Assembly (NCBI GenBank): GCA_029256665.1
Contig: JAQSXN010000011.1
Coordinates: forward strand, 1-16,887
Reading direction: 5' to 3'
Length of the DNA: 16,887 bases
Source of the DNA: Paenibacillus sp.
Lineage (GTDB): Bacteria > Bacillota > Bacilli > Paenibacillales > Paenibacillaceae
Shown: positions 1 to 7,010 of the stretch, in pieces
Layout of the letters: every line of letters starts with the position of its first letter
Numbering within the stretch: the first letter of the stretch is position 1
Translations under genes and position numbers: made by a program
The notes under the pieces: generated by a model
What the model was told of the DNA's origin: nothing
Database searches by the model: none
Seen by the model: only the letters and a program-made list of their open reading frames with translations

Positions 1-1
1 G

Positions 2-805
2 CCTTATTACCGCGACTACGGTTTTGTCCTATCCGTAGGCATGACGTTGCGCGATCTGATGTTATCGGTGTTCGCGAAGGCGGAGGATCCTAACAGCGGA
101 GGTCGGCAAATGCCGGGTCAATTCGGCTCCAAAAAGCTGCGCATCGTAACGGGCTCCAGTCCCGTGACCACGCAGGTTCCTCATGCGGTGGGCCTGGCGT
201 TAGCCGCCAAGATGAAGAAAAAGCCATTTGTCAGCTTCGTCACATTCGGAGAAGGCTCCAGCAACCAAGGCGATTTCCATGAAGGCTGCAACTTTGCCGG
301 TGTTCATAAGCTGCCCGTCATTTTGATGTGCGAAAACAATCAATATGCGATTTCCGTGCCGATCCATAAGCAGCTTGCGGGCAAAGTGGCGGATCGGGCG
401 CTCGGTTACGGCTTCCCCGGCATTCAGGTTGACGGCAACGATGCGCTGGAAGTCTATCGCGTCGTTAAAGAAGCTCGCGAACGTGCCGTTGCGGGCGAAG
501 GTCCAACGTTAATAGAAGCAATCATGTACCGTCTGTCGCCGCACTCTACGTCCGACAACGATCTGGCATACCGGACGAAGGAAGAGGTGGAGGAGAACCG
601 GGCAAAGGACGGGCTGCCGAAATACAAACAATATTTGATCGAATGCGGCTTGTGGAGCGAGGAGCAAGAAGAGCAGTATGCGCTTGAATTGCGCAAGCTG
701 CTCGACGAAGCGACGGAATACGGCGATAAAGCTCCGTTCCCGACGCCGGAATCCACGATGCACCACGTCTACGAAGGCGATGCCGGACAAGGGAGGCTGA
801 GCTAA
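2..805 (+). CDS. bkdAA: branched-chain 2-oxoacid dehydrogenase E1-alpha subunit, 5' partial
   Basis: This is the C-terminal part of the thiamine-diphosphate-dependent E1-alpha subunit of branched-chain 2-oxoacid dehydrogenase. With E1-beta it decarboxylates the oxoacids of valine, leucine and isoleucine and passes the acyl group to the lipoyl E2. The reading frame is already open at the window edge (PYYRDYGFVLSVGM...), so the ATG at 41 is internal and the true start lies upstream. The ThDP/Mg motif is visible as GEGSSNQGDFHE followed by CENNQYAIS; the usual GDG is GEG here, as in other bacterial BkdAA. The family's loop appears as YRLSPHSTSDND. The stop codon overlaps the next start (TAATG), which points to translational coupling with E1-beta. 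A pyruvate or acetoin E1-alpha is the alternative, but similarity to Bacillus BkdAA and the downstream E2 favour the branched-chain enzyme. Confidence 0.93.
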   Translation, partial: PYYRDYGFVLSVGMTLRDLMLSVFAKAEDPNSGGRQMPGQFGSKKLRIVTGSSPVTTQVPHAVGLALAAKMKKKPFVSFVTFGEGSSNQGDFHEGCNFAGVHKLPVILMCENNQYAISVPIHKQLAGKVADRALGYGFPGIQVDGNDALEVYRVVKEARERAVAGEGPTLIEAIMYRLSPHSTSDNDLAYRTKEEVEENRAKDGLPKYKQYLIECGLWSEEQEEQYALELRKLLDEATEYGDKAPFPTPESTMHHVYEGDAGQGRLS

Positions 806-1788
806 TGCCGGTCATGGATTATATCGATGCGATTAGGCTCGCGATGAAGGAAGAGATGGAGCGCGACGACGATGTTTTCGTACTCGGCGAAGACGTTGGT
901 CTCAAGGGCGGCGTCTTTACGACAACCAAAGGGCTGCACGAGCAGTTCGGCGAAATGCGCGCCATGGATACGCCGCTCTCCGAATCGGCGATCGTCGGCG
1001 CGGCCATCGGAGCCGCGATGTACGGGATGAAGCCGATTGCCGAGATGCAATATTCGGACTTCATGTTTCCCGCGACCCATCAGATCATCAGTGAAGCGGC
1101 CAAGATCCGCTACCGCTCCAATAACGATTGGACTTGTCCGATCGTTATCCGCGCGCCGATCGGCGGAGGCATCTTCGGAGGCTTGTACCATTCGCAATGT
1201 CCGGAATCGGTCTTCTTCGGGACGCCAGGCCTTAAGATCGTAGCGCCTTACCGGCCATATGACGCCAAGGGATTGCTGAAGGCTGCGATACGAGACGCTG
1301 ATCCCGTTCTCTATTTCGAGAACAAGAAGGGGTATAAGCTCATTTCAGGCGAAGTGCCGGACGATGATTATATCGTGCCGATCGGCAAAGCCAACGTGCT
1401 TCGAGAAGGCGACGATATTACCGTCATCAGCTATAGCATGCCACTTCGGTTCATCGAGCAGGCTGCAGAAGAACTGGCGCAAGAAGGCGTCAGCGTTCAT
1501 ATCCTCGATTTGCGCACGATCCAGCCGCTGGATAAGGAAGGCATACTCGAAGCTGTTCGCAAGACGGGAAAAGTACTGATCGTGCACGAAGATAACAAAA
1601 CGGGCGGAGTTGGCGCCGAAATCGCGGCGATTATCGTCGAGGAGCTGCTTTACGAGCTGGACGCGCCGATCATGCGGCTATGCGGACCGGATGTGCCTGC
1701 AATGCCTATCAACCCGCCGGGCGAGAAGTTTTTCTTGCTGAATACGGATAAGGTGAAGGAAGCCATGAAGAAGCTGGCTATGTACTAG
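805..1788 (+). CDS. bkdAB: branched-chain 2-oxoacid dehydrogenase E1-beta subunit
   Basis: A 327-residue E1-beta subunit, full length for the family. It begins MPVMDYIDAIRLAMKEEM and contains the conserved VLGEDVGLKGGVF segment, the DTPLSESAIVG segment that contacts ThDP, the PIGGGIFGGLYHSQCPE segment, and a C-terminal transketolase domain with VHEDNKTGGVGAEIAA. It pairs with the upstream E1-alpha to form the alpha2beta2 decarboxylase of the cytoplasmic BCKDH complex. In Gram-positive bacteria this complex makes branched acyl-CoA primers for iso and anteiso fatty acids. The ATG overlaps the E1-alpha stop and has GGGAGG just upstream. The E2 gene follows after about 22 nt, so the three subunits are one transcription unit. 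There is no visible defect. Confidence 0.95.
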   Translation: MPVMDYIDAIRLAMKEEMERDDDVFVLGEDVGLKGGVFTTTKGLHEQFGEMRAMDTPLSESAIVGAAIGAAMYGMKPIAEMQYSDFMFPATHQIISEAAKIRYRSNNDWTCPIVIRAPIGGGIFGGLYHSQCPESVFFGTPGLKIVAPYRPYDAKGLLKAAIRDADPVLYFENKKGYKLISGEVPDDDYIVPIGKANVLREGDDITVISYSMPLRFIEQAAEELAQEGVSVHILDLRTIQPLDKEGILEAVRKTGKVLIVHEDNKTGGVGAEIAAIIVEELLYELDAPIMRLCGPDVPAMPINPPGEKFFLLNTDKVKEAMKKLAMY

Positions 1789-1810
1789 GACCAGTGGGGA
1801 GTTGGATGAA

Positions 1811-3100
1811 ATGAAAACGATGACGGAAATCGTGATGCCACAATTGGCGGAGTCGCTCGTCTCCGCAACGATCGATCGTTGGTTGAAGCAGCCTGGCGAT
1901 CGTATCGAGGTCTACGAGCCCATCTGCGAAATATTGACGGATAAAGTAAACGCCGAGCTGCCTTCCACGGTTGCCGGAACTCTGGTCAAAATATTGGTCG
2001 GAAACGGCGAGAACGTGCCCGTTGGAACGCCGGTCTGCATAATCGAGACGGAGGGTGCATCCGCTCCCACGGTCGAATCTGATGCGCCGGCGCCAAGCGC
2101 GCCGATTGACAGTCAGACCGATGACGAATCGACGGCGATGCGCAACCGATTCTCGCCGGCGGTACAGCAGCTGGCAGCCGAACACGGCGTCCGATTGTCG
2201 GATGTGGCGGGTACGGGACTCGGCGGCCGCGTGACGCGCAAGGACGTGCTCGCATATGTCGCGGCCGGCCAACCCGCGGCTTCGGCTTCGGCGCAGACAA
2301 CTGGCGTCGATCCGAAGGGGCAGGTGCGTTCTTCGGGCATCCATCTGTCTGAGTCGCCGCGCATACCGAAGATCCAGGTCGAAGGCTCTTCGACGCCGAG
2401 CAGGGGCGAGACGTTTATCGACGTTACGCCGATTCGCAACACGATCGCTCGCAACATGCGCCAGAGCGTCAGCGAAATTCCGCATGCTTGGACGATGATC
2501 GAGGTGGATGTGACCAATCTCGTCATGCTGCGCAATAAGCTCAAAAACGATTTCATGAAGCGCGAGGGAATCAATCTGACTTATCTGGCTTTCTTGTTGA
2601 AGGCGGTCGTCAACGCGATCAAGGATTACCCGATCATGAATTCGACGTGGGCAGTGGACAAAATCATCGTAAAGCGGGATATTAATATTTCGCTTGCGGT
2701 CGGCACCGAGGATTCGGTCCTGACGCCGGTCATCAAAAACGCCGATCATAAAAACGTCGCCGGCCTTGCCAAGGAAATCGACGAGTTGGCCCGCAAAACG
2801 CGCGAAGGGAAGCTGACGTTGTCGGATATGCAGGGAGGCACGTTTACCGTAAACAATACGGGATCGTTTGGTTCCATCCTGTCGTACCCGATCATTAACT
2901 ACCCGCAAGCGGCGATATTGACCTTTGAGTCCATCGTCAAGCGGCCGGTCGTCATTAACGACATGATCGCGGTTCGCTCCATGGCCAACCTTTGCCTGTC
3001 GCTTGATCACCGGATTTTGGACGGCGTCATCTGCGGCAGATTCCTGCAGCGGGTGAAGGATAATTTGGAAAGCTTCAATCAGGAGAGCACCTTATATTAA
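1811..3100 (+). CDS. bkdB: dihydrolipoyl acyltransferase, E2 of branched-chain 2-oxoacid dehydrogenase
   Basis: A 429-residue E2 that transfers the acyl group from E1 to CoA through a lipoyl arm. Domains in order: one N-terminal lipoyl domain (about residues 5-80) with lipoylation lysine K45 in ILTDKVNAE; an Ala/Pro-rich linker; a peripheral-subunit-binding domain starting around RNRFSPAVQQLAAEHGV and ending GGRVTRKDVLAYVA; a second linker; and a C-terminal acyltransferase core with GGTFTVNNTGSFGS and the catalytic LDHRILDG motif. I chose the ATG at 1811 because GGGGAG at 1796-1801 lies 9 nt upstream. The in-frame TTG at 1802 touches that site and is too close. Placement after E1-alpha and E1-beta fixes the substrate class as branched-chain oxoacids rather than pyruvate. 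No E3 gene is in view; it usually lies upstream in such operons. Confidence 0.94.
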   Translation: MKTMTEIVMPQLAESLVSATIDRWLKQPGDRIEVYEPICEILTDKVNAELPSTVAGTLVKILVGNGENVPVGTPVCIIETEGASAPTVESDAPAPSAPIDSQTDDESTAMRNRFSPAVQQLAAEHGVRLSDVAGTGLGGRVTRKDVLAYVAAGQPAASASAQTTGVDPKGQVRSSGIHLSESPRIPKIQVEGSSTPSRGETFIDVTPIRNTIARNMRQSVSEIPHAWTMIEVDVTNLVMLRNKLKNDFMKREGINLTYLAFLLKAVVNAIKDYPIMNSTWAVDKIIVKRDINISLAVGTEDSVLTPVIKNADHKNVAGLAKEIDELARKTREGKLTLSDMQGGTFTVNNTGSFGSILSYPIINYPQAAILTFESIVKRPVVINDMIAVRSMANLCLSLDHRILDGVICGRFLQRVKDNLESFNQESTLY

Positions 3101-3122
3101 ACCATCGAGGGGATAAGCTATC

Positions 3123-3839
3123 ATGACGGAGAAGGAACGGCGCTACGCCTCCGGACAGCTGGATGCCCGATATATCGGAGAGGTTCCGTACGGCGAGGCA
3201 TGGGATATGCAGAAGGCGTACGTGAAACAAATCGATCAGGGGGAGCGCGCGGAAACGCTGCTCCTTCTTCAGCATCCGCCGACTTATACGCTCGGTTCCG
3301 ACCGGCATCCGGAGCATCTATTGCTGAATCAAGAGGAGCTTGAGGAGCGAGGCATCCATGTGTTCGACATCGATCGGGGCGGAGATATTACGTATCACGG
3401 ACCCGGACAGCTGGTCGGCTATCCGCTACTCTATCTGGATGCCGTGGGGCTGGATCTGCATGCGTATTTGCGGAGTCTGGAGCAAGCGATCATCGATTGG
3501 CTGGGCGGGCATGGCATAGAAGCGGGGCGAAAACCCGATTATACAGGGGTGTGGGTCGGCGACGAGAAAATTGCCGCGATCGGCATTAAGTTTAACAAAT
3601 CGCGTAAGCGAAGGGGCTTCATCACGAGTCACGGTTTCGCGCTTAACATCAAAGCCGGCATCGCGGAAGAGGGTTTCGGCGGAATCGTGCCTTGCGGGAT
3701 TCAACAATTCGGCGTCACGTCTTTCAACGATTTGACGGGCCGAAACATGACGGTGCGGGAGGCAGCCGAGGAGCTGCTGCCGTATTTCTTGAAGCAATTC
3801 GGTTATTCCCGCACGGAAGGTTCTCTAGCTCAAGAATAA
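3123..3839 (+). CDS. lipB: octanoyl-[acyl carrier protein]:protein octanoyltransferase (LipB type)
   Basis: A 238-residue LipB-type octanoyltransferase. It moves octanoyl from ACP to the lipoyl-domain lysine, after which LipA inserts sulfur. Recognisable motifs are LLLQHPPTYTLG, the substrate-binding RGGDITYHGPGQLVGYP (residues 85-101), KIAAIGIK with presumed catalytic K149, TSHGFALNI, and VPCGI with catalytic C191. Between GIK and TSHG lies a basic stretch (FNKSRKRRGF) slightly longer than in the E. coli protein. It starts 22 nt after the E2 stop with GAGGGG upstream, so it is probably co-transcribed with the complex whose E2 it modifies. B. subtilis uses the unrelated LipM/LipL route, so a LipB here marks a lineage difference. 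Its end overlaps by 15 nt a convergent small gene on the minus strand. Confidence 0.93.
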   Translation: MTEKERRYASGQLDARYIGEVPYGEAWDMQKAYVKQIDQGERAETLLLLQHPPTYTLGSDRHPEHLLLNQEELEERGIHVFDIDRGGDITYHGPGQLVGYPLLYLDAVGLDLHAYLRSLEQAIIDWLGGHGIEAGRKPDYTGVWVGDEKIAAIGIKFNKSRKRRGFITSHGFALNIKAGIAEEGFGGIVPCGIQQFGVTSFNDLTGRNMTVREAAEELLPYFLKQFGYSRTEGSLAQE

Positions 3840-3926
3840 AGAACCGATGCCTGCGAATATGGTCGTTATAAGAAGTGTAGCTGCCACGACTATGGCGACG
3901 ATACGTATCATTTTCTGTCTTTGCAT
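3825..3926 (-). CDS. 33-residue single-pass membrane protein, Prli42-like
   Basis: A small minus-strand gene too short for ordinary gene callers. It reads MQRQKMIRIV, then an uninterrupted hydrophobic helix (residues 7-27, rich in I, V, A, L, T), and ends GSLFLS before TAG. A short basic N-terminus, one transmembrane segment and almost no tail is the pattern of Prli42. That is the miniprotein described in Listeria as a membrane anchor for the stressosome, with homologues across Firmicutes. An AAAGGAG sits upstream on the minus strand (plus positions 3941-3947), but the 14-nt gap to ATG is long. The gene converges on lipB and overlaps its last 15 nt. The assignment rests on size, topology and recalled N-terminal pattern, not on an alignment. 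An unrelated small membrane protein, or no gene at all, remains possible. Confidence 0.55.
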   Translation of the reverse strand: MQRQKMIRIVAIVVAATLLITTIFAGIGSLFLS

Positions 3927-3959
3927 AAAGGAATGCGCCGCTCCTTTCTCTAAATAATC

Positions 3960-3977
3960 GAAGGCCGCACGGCCTTC
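3960..3977. other. GC-rich hairpin between lipB and the repeat element
   Basis: GAAGGCCG and CGGCCTTC form a perfect 8-bp inverted repeat around CA (or 7 bp with a 4-nt loop). No T-run follows on the plus strand and only a weak T-rich stretch follows on the minus strand. It may be a poor terminator for lipB, or a leader structure for the small minus-strand gene that starts 34 nt away. Confidence 0.4.
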
Positions 3978-4003
3978 TCGGGACAAACAGTATGACTATT
4001 GGG

Positions 4004-4169
4004 GTTCAAAAAGTTCGGTTTCCAGTACCGAGAAGATTGAATGAAGCTAGAACATGAGGAGCGGAACGTAGCAGAGCTACGTGAGCACCGGAAGGTTCGG
4101 CTGAATTCAATATTCGATGTCGAGTAAGCTTCTTGAATTGCTCCGTAATGGGAAGCGTACTTTTTGAAC
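4004..4169. repeat. MITE-like or structured intergenic repeat with terminal inverted repeats
   Basis: The element is bounded by GTTCAAAAAGT at 4004-4014 and its exact complement ACTTTTTGAAC at 4159-4169. The match extends to 17 of 20 positions on each side. Inside, a second pair of arms (4036-4047 with 4100-4111) matches at 10 of 12 positions. The apex is a perfect 7-bp hairpin, ACGTAGC-AGA-GCTACGT (4066-4082). The whole 166 bp can therefore fold as nested stems. It has no coding content. The composition, with gaggagcgg and gagcaccgg flanking the apex, resembles dispersed intergenic repeats I associate with Paenibacillus genomes. No clear target-site duplication is present. A non-autonomous transposon remnant or a structured RNA are both possible. 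Confidence 0.65.
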
Positions 4170-4212
4170 TTCATTCCTATTGTAATCGAAATTCGGAACG
4201 GAGGAAACTATC

Positions 4213-5358
4213 ATGATACAGAAGGATCGATTGGTCGCCCAGTTCATGGAACTTGTGCAAGTGGACAGCGAGACCAAAAACGAAGGCGCCATCAGCCAAG
4301 TGCTGCGAAAAGAATTCGCGCAGCTCGGTTTGACGTTGACGGAGGATGACGCTGCCGCGAAGACGGGGCACGGGGCAAACAATTTGTTCGCGATGCTGGA
4401 CGCTTCGGAGGGCTGCGAGGGAGCGCCGACGTTGTTCTTCACCAGCCATATGGACACCGTGACGCCGGGAAATGGCATTAAACCGCAGCTTGATAGCGAC
4501 GGTTACATAAGAAGCGACGGCACGACGATCCTTGGAGCCGACGACAAGGCGGGCATATCGGCGATGTTCGAGGCGATTCGCGTCATTAAAGAACAAGGGA
4601 TTCCGCATGGACGCGTGCAGTTCGTCATAACGGTGGGGGAAGAATCCGGACTACTCGGCGCTAGATCGCTTGACGCCAGCAAGATGGAAGCCGAATATGG
4701 CTATGCGCTCGATTCCAACGGCTCCATCGGCGATATCGCGGTTGCCGCGCCAACGCAGGCCAAGGTGACGATAAAGCTTCATGGACGTTCGGCGCATGCG
4801 GGCGTCAATCCGGAGGACGGCATCAGCGCGATTCAGATCGCGGGCAAAGCAATCTCGCGTATGCCGCTCGGGCGAATCGATTCCGAGACGACGGCTAATA
4901 TCGGCAAGTTCGAGGGAGGCGGCGCGACAAACATCGTTTGCGACTTCGTAACGTTGTACGCGGAGGCGCGAAGCATCGTTCAACACAAGCTGGATGCTCA
5001 GCTGGAGAAGATGAAGGCAGCCGTCATGAGCGCGGCAGAGGAGTTCGGCGGCAAGGGGGAGTTCGAAAGCGACGTCATCTATCCCGCTTACCGGTACGAT
5101 GACGGAGACGATGTCGTGGAGCTTGCTAAACAAGCGATTGCGTCGATCGGGGCGACACCTCGGACATTCCATTCCGGCGGCGGCAGCGACGCCAACATTT
5201 TTAACGGCTTAGGTATTCCGACCGTCAACTTGGCGGTTGGTTACGAGCATATTCATACGACCAAAGAACAGATCAAAGCCGACGATCTCGTGCGGGTGAC
5301 GGAGCTTGTGGTCGAGCTGATCAAGCTTGCTTCTAGACGCCTGGCCCGTCAAGCATAA
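4213..5358 (+). CDS. M20 family metallopeptidase, PepT-like (YqjE type)
   Basis: A 381-residue di-zinc peptidase of the M20 family, closest by sequence pattern to the PepT-like YqjE proteins of Bacillales. These are presumed cytoplasmic aminopeptidases acting on short peptides. Metal-binding and catalytic residues are visible: H79 and D81 in SHMDTVTPG, D110 in LGADDKAG, the general base pair E143/E144 in TVGEESG, D167 in LDSNG, and the final histidine in YEHIHTTKE. The dimerisation domain includes GRSAHAGVNPEDGISAI. Length and motifs are intact. GGAGGAAA lies upstream of the ATG. The gene begins 43 nt after the MITE-like element, so its promoter may overlap that element. Its last 26 nt overlap the convergent mciZ-like gene. 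The exact peptide substrate cannot be read from sequence. Confidence 0.88.
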   Translation: MIQKDRLVAQFMELVQVDSETKNEGAISQVLRKEFAQLGLTLTEDDAAAKTGHGANNLFAMLDASEGCEGAPTLFFTSHMDTVTPGNGIKPQLDSDGYIRSDGTTILGADDKAGISAMFEAIRVIKEQGIPHGRVQFVITVGEESGLLGARSLDASKMEAEYGYALDSNGSIGDIAVAAPTQAKVTIKLHGRSAHAGVNPEDGISAIQIAGKAISRMPLGRIDSETTANIGKFEGGGATNIVCDFVTLYAEARSIVQHKLDAQLEKMKAAVMSAAEEFGGKGEFESDVIYPAYRYDDGDDVVELAKQAIASIGATPRTFHSGGGSDANIFNGLGIPTVNLAVGYEHIHTTKEQIKADDLVRVTELVVELIKLASRRLARQA

Positions 5359-5551
5359 GCTTGGACCTGAGGGTATGGGACAGGGCATGATTAGACGAGC
5401 CGAGCATCGCGCGGACGGGCGGGAGCGTTCTCGTATATTGAGAAAGCGGTTCTTGCCCGGCCGCGGAGGCGGCTAGACGGCTTAATTCGCGTCTTATTTC
5501 GTAACCTTTGCCGATCAATCGCAAGTGGTTGCCCGCGATGTATTGTTTCAT
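5333..5551 (-). CDS. mciZ: MciZ-like FtsZ (Z-ring) inhibitor, 72 residues
   Basis: A minus-strand gene filling the gap between the peptidase and nudF. Its N-terminal part, MKQYIAGNHLRLIGKGYEIR followed by REL, closely follows the B. subtilis MciZ pattern MK...GVVLVGKAWEIRAKL. MciZ is the 40-residue mother-cell peptide that binds FtsZ and blocks a second Z-ring during sporulation. The start at 5551 is chosen because GGGAG lies 9 nt upstream; an in-frame ATG at 5557 is only 3 nt from it. The product is 72 residues, with about 32 residues beyond the B. subtilis length, and that tail shows no domain. Location beside nudF agrees with my memory of the B. subtilis locus. The end overlaps the peptidase gene by 26 nt on the opposite strand. 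I am confident about the family, less about the extended C-terminus. Confidence 0.75.
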   Translation of the reverse strand: MKQYIAGNHLRLIGKGYEIRRELSRLAASAAGQEPLSQYTRTLPPVRAMLGSSNHALSHTLRSKLMLDGPGV

Positions 5552-5585
5552 CGTCATCCGCTCCCGTTCGTTTGTTGATTTACTG

Positions 5586-5615
5586 ATAGATATGACGGGA
5601 GCGGACAAGTTATGC
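5586..5615 (-). promoter_or_regulatory. possible sigma-E-type promoter of the mciZ-like gene
   Basis: On the minus strand GCATAAC (plus 5609-5615) is followed after 14 nt by CATATCTA (ending at plus 5587), about 35 nt before the start codon. Against the sigma-E consensus (KMATATT, 14 nt, CATACAHT) this matches 5 of 7 and 5 of 8. The spacing is right but the -10 match is weak. B. subtilis mciZ is sigma-E dependent, which is why I looked here. Confidence 0.3.
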
Positions 5616-5667
5616 CCGGCTGCGCCGAAAGCGGCCTTTCATTTTGTAAACGAAGGAGCTTTGCCTT

Positions 5668-6246
5668 ATGAACGACTCGCAGAAGCCCGTAACGGAGCGT
5701 CCGACATTATGGCGCGAGAACACGATCGTTACGGAGCCGATCTTTGACGGACGCATCATTTCATTGCAGGTGGATACCGTCGAACTGGCCGACGGACGCA
5801 CCGCCACGAGAGAAATCGTCAGACATCCGGGAGCGTCGGCCGTACTGGCGCTGCTGGATGGCCAATTGCTTGTCGTGGAGCAGTACCGAAAGCCGATGGA
5901 CAAGTTCCAGATCGAAATTCCGGCTGGGAAACTGGACGGAGACGAGGATCCCGCGCTGGCCGCCGCCAGAGAACTGGAGGAGGAGACGGGCTATCGTCCT
6001 GCTTCCTTGAAGCTGATCTCGGCATTCTATACGTCGCCGGGGTTCGCGGACGAGAAGCTTTATCTGTATTTTGCGGACGAATTGATAAAAGGCGTGCAGA
6101 ATCCGGACGAAGATGAAGACTTGTATGTAGAAACGATCACGATGGAGCAGGCGGACGCCTATATCGCGCAAGGACGGATCAGCGACGCCAAGACGATTCT
6201 TGCCGTATATGCATGGAAGTTGTACGTCCAGACGGGCAGCATCTAA
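5668..6246 (+). CDS. nudF: ADP-ribose pyrophosphatase, Nudix family
   Basis: A 192-residue Nudix hydrolase that splits ADP-ribose to AMP and ribose 5-phosphate. The Nudix box is complete at residues 87-109: G87, six residues on E93, then REL (101-103), EEE and TGY. An upstream beta-sheet region carries the conserved RHPGASAVLAL and VEQYRKP segments of the ADPRase subgroup, and the downstream YTSPGFADEKLYLYFA is also typical. The ATG at 5668 is preceded by GAAGGAG at good spacing. The neighbouring spoIIM and fur genes match the Bacillales order. A terminator hairpin (6318-6350) lies 71 nt downstream, so the gene is probably transcribed separately from spoIIM. Confidence 0.92.
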   Translation: MNDSQKPVTERPTLWRENTIVTEPIFDGRIISLQVDTVELADGRTATREIVRHPGASAVLALLDGQLLVVEQYRKPMDKFQIEIPAGKLDGDEDPALAAARELEEETGYRPASLKLISAFYTSPGFADEKLYLYFADELIKGVQNPDEDEDLYVETITMEQADAYIAQGRISDAKTILAVYAWKLYVQTGSI

Positions 6247-6278
6247 TATACATTGCCGCGCGGCCGTACAAGCATTCG

Positions 6279-6307
6279 TCATAAGCGACGCGCCGCTTTC
6301 ATAGGAT
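6279..6307 (+). promoter_or_regulatory. candidate sigma-E promoter for spoIIM
   Basis: TCATAAG (6279-6285), a 14-nt spacer and CATAGGAT (6300-6307) match the sigma-E consensus at 5 of 7 and 6 of 8 positions with the expected spacing. spoIIM belongs to the sigma-E mother-cell regulon in B. subtilis. The complication is that the hairpin at 6318-6342 would sit at the very 5' end of the transcript. Confidence 0.42.
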
Positions 6308-6317
6308 AGAAGCAGAC

Positions 6318-6350
6318 AACCCTTTCGATAGCCGGAAGGGTTTATTCTTT
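6318..6350 (+). terminator. rho-independent terminator after nudF
   Basis: AACCCTTTCG and CGGAAGGGTT form a 10-bp stem (one G-T wobble) around a 5-nt loop ATAGC, followed by the T-rich tail TTTATTCTTT. It fits termination of nudF transcription. A promoter just upstream of it would complicate this reading. Confidence 0.8.
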
Positions 6351-6360
6351 CCATGGGAGA

Positions 6361-6999
6361 ATGGGGTGCTCGTTCTTGAAATATAGCGCGAACTTATATA
6401 TTTTCGTAGCGGTGCTGTTTGTCGTGGGAGCCGTATTCGGCGCTTTGATCGTGGGAGCTTTGACGTTGGAGCAGCAGCAGGAGCTTGCCGGCGAAATGAA
6501 TCGTTACGTGCAAGCGGCGGGCGGCGGCGCGGACGTTAGCTCCGAGGCGCTGTTCTGGGACCGCTTCTGGTTTCACTTTAAGTGGATGATGCTTATCTGG
6601 CTATTAGGCATTACGGTGATCGGGGTTCCCGGCATTTTGGCGCTAAACTTCCTTAAGGGGGCGTTGATCGGATTTGCAGTCGGGGTGCTCGTTCAGCAAT
6701 ACGGGTGGAAGGGGATCGTTTTCTTCTTTATATCCGTCGCGCCCCAAAACATCATTGCGGTGCCGGCTATGATGATTGCCAGCGCCGCTGCCATCACGTT
6801 CGCGGTTTACGTCGTGAAGCACAGGCTGCTGTTGGGGCAGCAAAAGGGCGAATTGCTTCCTCAATTAGGCATGCTGACCTCGACTACGATGATCATGATG
6901 TTCCTGTTCGCGGGAGCGGCATTGTTCGAAGCCTATTTGTCCCCTGCAATCGTGGGCTGGGCGTCGACTTACCTTCCGTCAATTAGCGGCATCATTTGA
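6361..6999 (+). CDS. spoIIM: stage II sporulation protein M
   Basis: A 212-residue integral membrane protein of the SpoIIM family. It forms the engulfment machine with the peptidoglycan enzymes SpoIID and SpoIIP and tethers them to the septal membrane of the mother cell. About five hydrophobic segments are visible: residues 11-35, about 74-96, 96-115, 118-150 and 172-200. The conserved core NFLKGALIGFAVGVLVQQYGWKG and the following APQNIIAVPAMM are characteristic. The start is uncertain. The ATG at 6361 has GGGAGA directly adjacent, which is too close. The in-frame TTG at 6376 has GGGGTG 7 nt upstream and would give MKYSANLYIFVAV, closer to the usual start of the membrane part. Its neighbours nudF and fur agree with Bacillales synteny. 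Confidence 0.9.
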   Translation: MGCSFLKYSANLYIFVAVLFVVGAVFGALIVGALTLEQQQELAGEMNRYVQAAGGGADVSSEALFWDRFWFHFKWMMLIWLLGITVIGVPGILALNFLKGALIGFAVGVLVQQYGWKGIVFFFISVAPQNIIAVPAMMIASAAAITFAVYVVKHRLLLGQQKGELLPQLGMLTSTTMIMMFLFAGAALFEAYLSPAIVGWASTYLPSISGII

Positions 7000-7010
7000 C
7001 ATAGAAACGT

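Noticed and set aside
1778..3010. 410-codon open frame on the minus strand across the E2 gene
   Set aside because: It is the shadow of bkdB: Arg/His/Asp-rich composition, no ribosome binding site, no family resemblance, while the plus strand encodes a complete E2.
3950..4174. 74-codon minus-strand frame inside the MITE-like element
   Set aside because: It is low-complexity (Ser/Arg rich) and spans the inverted repeats; the structure of the element explains the sequence better than a protein.
3996..4182. CTATTG on both sides of the MITE-like element as a target-site duplication
   Set aside because: The copies are not adjacent to the element ends (2 bp away on the left, 7 bp on the right), so chance is the simpler explanation.
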